Source: Propionibacteriaceae bacterium
Lineage (GTDB): Bacteria; Actinomycetota; Actinomycetes; Propionibacteriales; Propionibacteriaceae
DNA: 13,228 nt
Direction: 5' to 3'
NCBI GenBank assembly: GCA_030538175.1
Contig: JAUNUL010000046.1
Coordinates: forward strand, 1 to 13,228
This document shows, one piece after another, positions 7,027 to 12,952 of this stretch; positions within the stretch are counted from its first letter, which is position 1, and every line of letters starts with the position of its first letter. A model generated the notes under the pieces. It saw nothing but the letters and a program-made list of their open reading frames with translations, was not told where the DNA came from and did no database searches. The translations under genes were made by a program, and so were the position numbers.

Positions 7027-7887
7027 TCACTTATCTGTTGGCCGTTGAGCGGGATCCCCCATCGGAGTCCACCTGGGCGGCTTCCGCCCGGTCCCCGGCG
7101 GGGCCATGCGGGTCATGTCCGGATCCTGAGACGCCTGCTCGGCGTACCTCAACGCGATCTCCTCGGGGCGAAGGGGTTCGACCCTGCCGAAACCGGCAGA
7201 TCCCCCGCTGCCGAATTCGGAAGCGACCCGCGTCACATCCGGGTCTGGCTGCGGACCGGTGGCTGCGGGACCGAAATCCTGTGGCTGGCGGGGTGGCGCT
7301 GTCCATCCCCCACGCTCACCGGGACGTCCCCAGTCGGCCGCAGCCGCCCCCGAGGCTGCCGCGCCGGCGGTATGCCAGGCCGCACCCGCCGCCCGATCAG
7401 GCTGCCAGGTGGGGGCCTGCCCGGTTGCTGAGGCCTGGGGCAGGGCGGGCTGTTCGGCCCCGGGCAGGGCCGGGACGGACTGCTGTGCGACGACCAGCTC
7501 CCGCAGACGCCACAGCAGCACAACAACGAGCACCTGCACGGCGAGAAGACTGATCAGATAGGCCACCTGGGCAAGGATCGCCAGCTGCGGCATGTCGTTG
7601 AGGGCACCCACCGCGGGCACGATCCACGTGATGACCAACGCCAAGGCAGCGACCGCAGTGACCGCGAGGGCGGTGTGGACGAGCGCCAGCGGCCGTTCCC
7701 CGGCCCACACGATCGCCAGACCGAGGACGAACGCGAGCGCCACCGACAGCGTGGCCAGCCCGTTGTCCGGGATGAACCCCCAACCGCTGAACAGAGTCAC
7801 GAGCATCATGATTTCCATGAGCGCCAGGGAACCGATCAGCACCCAGGCCGCCGGCACCAGCAGTTTCTTGATCCGAGTGAGCTCCAT
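7027..7887 (-). CDS. Four-TM membrane protein with long disordered cytoplasmic tail
   Basis: A 286-residue membrane protein I do not recognise. Four hydrophobic helices lie at about 10-34, 44-62, 67-91 and 101-126, with short loops. The remaining ~150 residues are rich in Ala, Pro, Gln and Gly and look disordered. By the positive-inside rule (RIKK before TM1, RLRE after TM4) both termini are probably cytoplasmic. The tail has two similar short motifs, DPDVTRVA and DPDMTRMA, possible Ser/Thr-kinase sites. The ATG at 7887 is chosen because AGGAGG sits 6 bases upstream; an ATG at 7914 would add nine residues without a ribosome site. It is divergent from fbiA and lies 125 bases upstream of whiB, which has its own promoter, so the two may or may not be co-transcribed. 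Function unknown. Confidence 0.75.
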   Translation of the reverse strand: MELTRIKKLLVPAAWVLIGSLALMEIMMLVTLFSGWGFIPDNGLATLSVALAFVLGLAIVWAGERPLALVHTALAVTAVAALALVITWIVPAVGALNDMPQLAILAQVAYLISLLAVQVLVVVLLWRLRELVVAQQSVPALPGAEQPALPQASATGQAPTWQPDRAAGAAWHTAGAAASGAAAADWGRPGERGGWTAPPRQPQDFGPAATGPQPDPDVTRVASEFGSGGSAGFGRVEPLRPEEIALRYAEQASQDPDMTRMAPPGTGRKPPRWTPMGDPAQRPTDK

Positions 7888-7956
7888 GGCTCCCCTCCTG
7901 GTTGCATCCGCCATCGGAAGGTCAGGCTACCGGTCCGGGTGCGCCAGACTGGCCCC
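7888..7956. promoter_or_regulatory. Divergent promoter region of the membrane-protein gene and fbiA
   Basis: This 69-base gap must hold the promoters of both divergent genes. On the minus strand, AGGAGG (7899-7894) is the ribosome site of the membrane-protein gene, and TAGCCT (7929-7924) could be its -10 box. On the plus strand, CAGACT (7945-7950) ends 6 bases before the fbiA GTG, compatible with a leaderless fbiA mRNA. No good -35 boxes are seen, so individual elements are weakly supported. Confidence 0.3.
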
Positions 7957-9009
7957 GTGAGTTCTGCGCCCAACAGTCCGACCAATCCCTCCCCGGCCTC
8001 CGGCTCGGCCACGCCCCCGTCGCACACGGCCCCCGGACGCATCGCCATCCTGGCCGGTGGGGTTGGTGGGTCCCGCTTCGTCCGAGGGGTCCGTGCCGCG
8101 TTCCCCGACGCCCACATCGATGTCATCGTCAACACCGCCGACGATGTCACCATGCATGGGCTGCGGATCTGCCCCGACATCGACACGATGCTCTATGCCC
8201 TGGGTGACGGCATCGATCCGGTCAAAGGCTGGGGCCGGGCCGAGGAGACCTGGTCGATCATGGACGAGCTCAAGGCGTACGGCGTCGAGCCGACCTGGTT
8301 CGCCCTCGGCGACCGGGATATCGCGACCCACCTCGTGCGCACCCAACTCGTCAATGCCGGGGCAACGGCCACCGAGATCACCGCTGCACTGGCGACCCGC
8401 TGGATCCCCGATCCTGCGCTGCGGATCCTGCCGATGACCGATGACCGGGTCGAAACGCACGTGGTGGTCGCCGACGCCCACGCCCCGTCGCAGCGTCGGG
8501 CGATCCACTTCCAGGAGTTCTGGGTCCGCCTGCATGCCGAACCAGAGGTCCTCGACGTGGTGCAGGTGGGGATCGACACTGCCCGCGCGACCCAGGAGGT
8601 GACCGAAGCGATCACCACCGCCGATCTCGTGCTCATCGGGCCCTCCAATCCGGTTGTCTCGATCGGCCCGATCCTCGCCCTGGCCGGCGTACGCCCCGCC
8701 CTGCGCTCCACCCGGGCCAAGGTGATCGGGTTCTCCGGGATCCTCGGCGGCGCCCCTGTGCTGGGCATGGCCCACCGACTGTTGCCGGCGATCGGGGTGC
8801 CCGTGACCGCCGAGGGCGTGGGGTTGCACTACGGTTCACGTCGTCGTCCTGGTGGAATCCTGGATGCCTGGGTGATCGATCTGCAGGATGCCGCCGCTGT
8901 CCCTGCTCTCACCGAGGCCGGTCTGCCGACGCTGGCGACTCCCCTGCTCATGACCGCCCCCCACGCGACCGCGGCGTTCGTGCGCACCGCGGTGGAGTTC
9001 GCATCGTGA
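7957..9009 (+). CDS. fbiA: F420 biosynthesis FbiA/CofD, 2-phospho-L-lactate (or PEP) transferase
   Basis: Transfers the activated 3-carbon phospho-acid moiety to the deazaflavin Fo, making F420-0 or, in mycobacteria where PEP is used, dehydro-F420-0. The 350-residue protein shows the nucleotide-binding start ILAGGVGGSRFVRGV (about 31-45), then NTADD followed by HGLRICPDIDTMLY. It continues with GWGRAEETW, LGDRDIATHLVRTQ, IHFQEFWVR, GPSNPVVSIGPIL, GVGLHYGSRR and the C-terminal PLLMTAPHATA; all are typical of the family. The GTG at 7957 is the last possible start before the core; it leaves a Ser/Pro/Thr-rich N-terminal extension of about 28 residues that most homologues lack. An in-frame GTG at 7939 is possible. 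No Shine-Dalgarno is seen. The stop overlaps the fbiB start by four bases. Whether phosphoenolpyruvate or phospholactate is used cannot be read from the sequence. Confidence 0.95.
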   Translation: MSSAPNSPTNPSPASGSATPPSHTAPGRIAILAGGVGGSRFVRGVRAAFPDAHIDVIVNTADDVTMHGLRICPDIDTMLYALGDGIDPVKGWGRAEETWSIMDELKAYGVEPTWFALGDRDIATHLVRTQLVNAGATATEITAALATRWIPDPALRILPMTDDRVETHVVVADAHAPSQRRAIHFQEFWVRLHAEPEVLDVVQVGIDTARATQEVTEAITTADLVLIGPSNPVVSIGPILALAGVRPALRSTRAKVIGFSGILGGAPVLGMAHRLLPAIGVPVTAEGVGLHYGSRRRPGGILDAWVIDLQDAAAVPALTEAGLPTLATPLLMTAPHATAAFVRTAVEFAS

Positions 9010-9869
9010 TTGAGATCTTCGCCCCCACCGGGGTCCCGGAGGTACGCCCGGGTGACGATGTCGCCGAGCTCCTGCTGCGGGCGCTGGAGAACGATCCGCG
9101 AGGTCCTCTGCGCGATGGCGATCTGGTGGTCATCACCTCCAAGATCGTGTCCAAGGCGGAGGGGCGGTTCATCGCTGCCGAGGACCGGCGGGCCGCCCGC
9201 GTGGCGGAGTCCCGGCGCGTTGTCGCGCGCCGTGGAGACACCGTGATCGTCGAACACCGTCTCGGCTTGGTCCATGCCGCTGCCGGCATCGATGCGTCGA
9301 ATGTCGAAGCCGGCCGGGCGTTGCTGCTGCCAGTCGACCCCGATGCCTCAGCGCGCGGCATCCGGCGCGCTCTCACGGGGGCGACGGGACTGCGACTCGG
9401 CGTACTCATCAGCGACACCGCCGGGCGCGCCTGGCGCACCGGGCAGACGGACCTGACGATCGGCCTCGCCGGTGTCCTGGCCGTCGACTCACATGTCGGG
9501 CGGACCGACGACTATGGCAACGACCTGCGGGTGACCGAGATCGCGGTCGCCGACGAGATCGCCGCGGCGGCGGACCTGGCGAAAACCAAGCTGGGCGGAC
9601 GGCCCTTCGCCGTGGTCCGCGGTCTCGGCCATCTCGTTATCGACGATGACGGCACCGCCACGACATTGCAGCGTGCGGAGGCGAAGGACTTCTTCCGCCT
9701 GGGTCGCCGGGAGGCCGTGTTGGACACGGTGCTGCGGGCGACCGGGCAGGCCGCGCGCTATGCCGAGGTCGTTGAACTGGACGGTGAGGAACTCATCCGG
9801 GCCGTCTGCGCCGGTGCGGACCCCGCGGACCACGCCTGGATCACGCGGTTGCTCACGCTCGTGGGCTGA
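9006..9869 (+). CDS. fbiB: F420-0:gamma-glutamyl ligase, CofE-type single-domain FbiB
   Basis: Adds L-glutamate to F420-0 with GTP, building the gamma-linked polyglutamate tail. CofE signatures are present: VVITSKIVSKAEGR (41-54), the metal/nucleotide motif ISDTAGRAWRTGQTDLTIG (135-153), GRTDDYGNDLRVTEIAVADE (165-184) and AKTKLGGRPFAVVRG. At 287 residues it is longer than archaeal CofE (about 250) but far shorter than mycobacterial FbiB (about 450): it lacks the FMN-binding nitroreductase-like domain that reduces dehydro-F420-0. After the AKDFFRLG linker there is only a ~57-residue helical tail. The 125 bases after the stop cannot encode the missing domain, so this is not a local frameshift. 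It starts with GTG overlapping the fbiA stop as GTGA, so the pair is coupled. It is convergent with manC. Confidence 0.94.
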   Translation: MIEIFAPTGVPEVRPGDDVAELLLRALENDPRGPLRDGDLVVITSKIVSKAEGRFIAAEDRRAARVAESRRVVARRGDTVIVEHRLGLVHAAAGIDASNVEAGRALLLPVDPDASARGIRRALTGATGLRLGVLISDTAGRAWRTGQTDLTIGLAGVLAVDSHVGRTDDYGNDLRVTEIAVADEIAAAADLAKTKLGGRPFAVVRGLGHLVIDDDGTATTLQRAEAKDFFRLGRREAVLDTVLRATGQAARYAEVVELDGEELIRAVCAGADPADHAWITRLLTLVG

Positions 9870-9878
9870 GGCCTGCGA

Positions 9879-9951
9879 GCCGAGTGGGTGACGAGGGCAC
9901 TCACTCCCCGGGCACTGACTGGGGAGCGTCCCACCGGGCCGAGTGGACGAG
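9879..9951. repeat. Imperfect direct repeat in the fbiB-manC intergenic region
   Basis: GCCGAGTGGGTGACGAG (9879-9895) recurs as GCCGAGTGGACGAG (9938-9951), differing by a three-base insertion, 59 bases apart. A second pair, GGGCACTCACT and GGGCACTGACT (9895-9919), lies between them. The following purine-rich stretch to about 9986 contains the tandem GCGCAGCGCAGCG. This may be a dispersed intergenic repeat of the genome. Confidence 0.4.
9904..9926. terminator. Hairpin between convergent fbiB and manC
   Basis: CTCCCC and GGGGAG form a six-base-pair stem with an 11-base loop, 35 bases after the fbiB stop and about 70 bases after the manC stop in the other direction. There is no T-run on either strand. 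Its place between convergent genes suits a terminator, possibly bidirectional. Confidence 0.4.
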
Positions 9952-9994
9952 CCAAAGGAGGCGCAGCGCAGCGGAGACGACGACGCATAGAGAA

Positions 9995-11080
9995 TTAGGC
10001 GTATGCCTCGCCCAGTTCCTCAGCTGCCCGGGCAACGACTTCCTTGATCCGCTCGGCCTGGTCGACTGGGCAGACCAGTGTCACGTTGCCGTGGCGGACC
10101 ACGATGGTGTCGGCCATGCCGAGCACGGCGACGACTCCGCCGTCATCGGTCTTGTTGATGACCAGGTTGTTGCGGGCGTCCATCAGCAGCGACGGCCCGG
10201 CCATGGCGTTGCCGTCCTCATCCCGTGGCAGGTGTTCGGCGAGCGCCGGGAAGCCGCCCACGTCGTGCCAAGTGATCGGCAGACGGACCGCGACCACGCG
10301 GGTGCCGGGCGTACCCCGTCCCTGGGAGACCGGCTCCATCACCGCATAGTCGACCGAGATCTTCGGCAGGGTCGGGAAAAGTTCTTCGAGCCGCGCGGGC
10401 TCGGTGGCGAGGGTTTGCACCGTCGCATGGCAGTCGGGCACCAGTTGCGCCAGCTGAGCCAGCAGCGTGTCGGCACGCCAGACGAACATGCCGGCGTTCC
10501 ACCAATAGTCCCCTGCATCCAAGTAGGCCTGCGCGGTCTCGCGGTCCGGCTTCTCCTTGAACTCCAGCACCTCGAACACCTCGGTCTGCCCGGCGACACC
10601 GGCCCCGCGGTGGAGATAGCCGTATCCAGTGTGGGGCGTGGTCGGCACGACCCCGAACGTCACGAGCGCCGTGGGATCAGCCTCGGCGACCTCGAACCCG
10701 GTGCGCAGCGCATCCTGGAATGCCTCCACGGGCTGCATGATCTGGTCAGCGGTCACCATCGCGACCACGGCATCGGGATCCTGGTTGGCCAGGACCGCAG
10801 CGGGCCAGGCAACGGCGTTGAGCGAATCGCGACCGACGGGTTCGCCCAGGATGTTGGCAGCGGGCAGCTCCGGGAGCTCCGCACGCACCGTGTCGGCATA
10901 GTCCGCACCGGTGCACACCCAGACCTGCTCAGCACCGACCACGTCAATGACGCGATCGAAGGCCATCCGCAGCAGGCTGGTCTCGCCCACCAGGTGGAGC
11001 ATCTGCTTGGGCATCCCCTGACGGGACAGAGGCCAAAGGCGTTTGCCGGAGCCGCCGGCCATGATGACGACATAGCGCAT
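9995..11080 (-). CDS. manC: Mannose-1-phosphate guanylyltransferase (GDP-mannose pyrophosphorylase)
   Basis: Makes GDP-mannose from mannose-1-phosphate and GTP in the cytoplasm, using the ManB product. The 361-residue protein opens with MRYVVIMAGGSGKRLWPLSR, the nucleotide-binding loop, followed by PKQ. It also has a TADQ metal-site segment near 110, TGYGYL, the sugar-contact FKEKPD, WNAGMFVW and ITWHDVGGFPAL. It has no C-terminal phosphomannose isomerase domain, so it is the monofunctional type. Most relatives have His where TADQ has Gln; the metal-binding Asp is kept. Start: ATG at 11080 fits the family start, and TAATGT lies 7 bases upstream, suggesting a leaderless mRNA. ATG at 11098 would add six residues. 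It is convergent with fbiB and divergent from the TIGR03089 gene. Confidence 0.94.
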   Translation of the reverse strand: MRYVVIMAGGSGKRLWPLSRQGMPKQMLHLVGETSLLRMAFDRVIDVVGAEQVWVCTGADYADTVRAELPELPAANILGEPVGRDSLNAVAWPAAVLANQDPDAVVAMVTADQIMQPVEAFQDALRTGFEVAEADPTALVTFGVVPTTPHTGYGYLHRGAGVAGQTEVFEVLEFKEKPDRETAQAYLDAGDYWWNAGMFVWRADTLLAQLAQLVPDCHATVQTLATEPARLEELFPTLPKISVDYAVMEPVSQGRGTPGTRVVAVRLPITWHDVGGFPALAEHLPRDEDGNAMAGPSLLMDARNNLVINKTDDGGVVAVLGMADTIVVRHGNVTLVCPVDQAERIKEVVARAAEELGEAYA

Positions 11081-11111
11081 GCGCCACACATTAGCCATGC
11101 AACCGCCACCT
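11081..11111. promoter_or_regulatory. 31-base divergent region between manC and the TIGR03089 gene
   Basis: On the minus strand, TAATGT (11093-11088) ends 7 bases before the manC ATG. On the plus strand, TATGCT (11111-11116) ends 7 bases before an in-frame GTG at 11124 of the opposite gene. Both fit a leaderless actinobacterial -10 position. The space is too short for ordinary leaders. No -35 box is clear for either. Confidence 0.4.
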
Positions 11112-11819
11112 ATGCTGGCCGGCGTGCTGCTCCATGACATCCTCGCCCGCCGCGCGTCGACCGACGGCTCCGGACCCTTCCTGACCTGCTATGTCAGCGC
11201 TCCCGAGGCCCGTCCGGATCGCACCGAGCTGTCCGCCCGGTCGTTCGCGAACTGGGTGGCCAAGACCGCGAACCTGTTGACCGACGAGATCGGGCTGGAT
11301 CCCGGTGACCGGGTCGAGCTGCGTCTCGCTGCCGACCACCCCGGGCATTGGATGACGCTGATCTGGGTCATGGCCGCCTGGCAGGCCGGGCTGACCGTCA
11401 CCGATCGCAACGGGGATGTCGTGGTCGACGGGCCGCGCCCGCCGGCCTCCACCCCGACCGTGCCGGCGTACGCCGCGTCCCTCCATCCGCTCGGTCTGGG
11501 GTTGCGGGACCTTCCACCGGGCTGGCTCGACTTCTCCAGTGCCGCTCTCGCCCAGCCCGACGACTGGTTCGGCGAGGGCCCCGAGGATGCGGATGCGGTC
11601 GCCTGGGAGGTGGCCAGGGTCGAGCGCTCCTTCGCCGAACTGACCAGTGTCACACCATCGGCGCGGCGCGGCCTCGTCGTCGATCCGCGGAGCGCCTGGG
11701 ATGCTGTGCAGGAGTGCCTGGCCGCCCCGCTGTTGGGTGGGGGGTCCAGCGTTGTCGCGATCGGCGTGGACGAGACGACCCGGGCGCGCATCGCGGTGGA
11801 CGAGAAGGTGGAGCCGTGA
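11112..11819 (+). CDS. TIGR03089 family protein, AMP-ligase-like remnant
   Basis: A 235-residue cytoplasmic protein of the actinobacterial TIGR03089 family, whose members look like the N-terminal part of acyl-CoA synthetase / AMP-ligase enzymes. The key segment is RTELSARSFANWVAKTANLL followed by DEIGLDPGDRVELRLAADHPGHWMTLIWVMAAWQAG (two adjoining stretches), matching the first Rossmann-like part of ANL ligases. The ATP-binding Ser/Thr/Gly-rich loop and the C-terminal catalytic lobe are absent, so adenylation is unlikely. The function is unknown. ATG at 11112 is the conventional start, but a GTG at 11124 has TATGCT 7 bases upstream and could be the leaderless start, giving 231 residues. It is coupled to the next gene by a four-base overlap. 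Homologues occur near manC and LCP genes in mycobacteria, which supports an envelope-related context. Confidence 0.85.
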   Translation: MLAGVLLHDILARRASTDGSGPFLTCYVSAPEARPDRTELSARSFANWVAKTANLLTDEIGLDPGDRVELRLAADHPGHWMTLIWVMAAWQAGLTVTDRNGDVVVDGPRPPASTPTVPAYAASLHPLGLGLRDLPPGWLDFSSAALAQPDDWFGEGPEDADAVAWEVARVERSFAELTSVTPSARRGLVVDPRSAWDAVQECLAAPLLGGGSSVVAIGVDETTRARIAVDEKVEP

Positions 11820-12892
11820 CAGACCAATCGAAGCCGACCGAGCGCACCCTGCCCACGTGGCCGGCGGACATCTGGCCGGCGGTGTCGTTCGTCATGCCGG
11901 TCCTCAACGAGCGGGACTATCTGGTCGATGCGGTCACCTCGGTCCTCACCCAGGACTATCCCGGGGAGACGGAGCTGATTCTCGCCCTCGGCCCCTCCAC
12001 CGATGGCACGACCGAGCTGGCGGAGTCGTTGGCAGCCATGGAGCCCCGCATGCGGCTGGTGCACAATGCGCGGACCCACATCCCATCCGGGCTGAACCTG
12101 GCGATCGACGCGGCCACGAGCCCCGTGGTGATCCGTGTCGATGCACACTCGGAGATTCCGCAGGACTATGCACGGGTCGGCGTTGACACTCTGCGCCGCA
12201 CCGGGGCCGCGAATTGCGGCGGCATCATGGACGCGACCGGCCGCACGGACTATCAACGTGCGGTGGCGGCGGCGTACAACTCACCGTTCGGCCTCGGTGG
12301 CGGCGCCTATCACGGCGACGGCGAGGAAGGGCCGTGTGAGTCGGCGTACTTGGGGATCTTCCGCCGCGAGGTGCTGCTCGAGGTCGGCAAATATGACGAG
12401 GGCGTGCGCCGCGGCGAGGACTGGGAGCTCAACCTGCGGATCCGGGAGGCCGGTTATCGCGTGTGGTTCACCCCCGACCTCCGGGTGACCTATTGGCCCA
12501 GGGACAGCCGCAAGCGTCTGGCCCGGCAGTTCTGGTCGACGGGTGTGTGGCGCGGCGCGTTGGTCCGCCGACTCGCCACCCGCACCCCGCTGCGGTTCTT
12601 CGTGGCGCCTGCCTTGGTCGTCGGGTTGGGGGCCAGCGCGGCCGTGGGAGTCGCCGAGAGCGTACGCCCGTTCCGCGGCCCCGCGACCCTTCTGCGGGCG
12701 GCCCATCTGGCTCCTGTGGCGTACGCCGGCTTCCTGGGGCTCGCCGCGGCGAGGGCTGAGGGCTCCGCGCGCCAGCGGCTGCGGTTCGCCGATGTCATCG
12801 CGACCATGCACGTGACGTGGGGTGCGGGCTTCCTGAACGGGCTCATCCGCGGTGGCGGCACAACCGTGGACCGGTCCCGCGCGGGCCGATAG
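11816..12892 (+). CDS. Family 2 glycosyltransferase, ExoA-like, with C-terminal membrane helices
   Basis: A 358-residue glycosyltransferase with a GT-A domain in residues about 20-250: VSFVMPVLNERDYLVDAV for nucleotide binding, the metal-binding VIRVDAHSEIP (DxH form of DxD), YLGIFRRE, and the catalytic RRGEDWELNLRIREAGYRVW. It also has the acceptor-side LARQFWSTGVWRG. VDAHSEIP and overall layout resemble ExoA-type enzymes of exopolysaccharide synthesis. Residues about 260-320 contain two or more hydrophobic helices, so the protein is probably attached to the inner face of the membrane. The GTG start overlaps the TIGR03089 stop as GTGA and has GGTGGAG just upstream. Sugar donor and acceptor are unknown; the neighbouring manC makes GDP-mannose a reasonable but unproven donor. 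It is convergent with the right-edge gene. Confidence 0.92.
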   Translation: MTDQSKPTERTLPTWPADIWPAVSFVMPVLNERDYLVDAVTSVLTQDYPGETELILALGPSTDGTTELAESLAAMEPRMRLVHNARTHIPSGLNLAIDAATSPVVIRVDAHSEIPQDYARVGVDTLRRTGAANCGGIMDATGRTDYQRAVAAAYNSPFGLGGGAYHGDGEEGPCESAYLGIFRREVLLEVGKYDEGVRRGEDWELNLRIREAGYRVWFTPDLRVTYWPRDSRKRLARQFWSTGVWRGALVRRLATRTPLRFFVAPALVVGLGASAAVGVAESVRPFRGPATLLRAAHLAPVAYAGFLGLAAARAEGSARQRLRFADVIATMHVTWGAGFLNGLIRGGGTTVDRSRAGR

Positions 12893-12906
12893 GGACATCG
12901 GAACCA

Positions 12907-12923
12907 CCGCAGACCGGCTGCGG
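12907..12923 (+). terminator. Hairpin after the ExoA-like glycosyltransferase
   Basis: CCGCAG and CTGCGG form a perfect six-base-pair stem with a five-base loop, starting 15 bases after the TAG stop. No T-run follows. It lies in a 60-base convergent gap, where a terminator is expected. Confidence 0.4.
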
Positions 12924-12952
12924 GACGTGCCCGCCAACCAACGTCGCGGCGG

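Noticed and set aside
7675..7956. Upstream extension of the fbiA frame to an ATG at 7675
   Set aside because: It overlaps the opposite four-TM gene, has a His/Arg/Gln-rich composition, and FbiA homology begins well downstream.
9870..9994. A frameshifted remnant of the missing FbiB reductase domain after the fbiB stop
   Set aside because: The gap is only 125 bases and full of short repeats; no frame resembles a nitroreductase, which needs about 200 residues.
9948..9994. Small ORF or ncRNA in the purine-rich end of the fbiB-manC gap
   Set aside because: No start with a ribosome site, no stable fold apparent, and too short to support.
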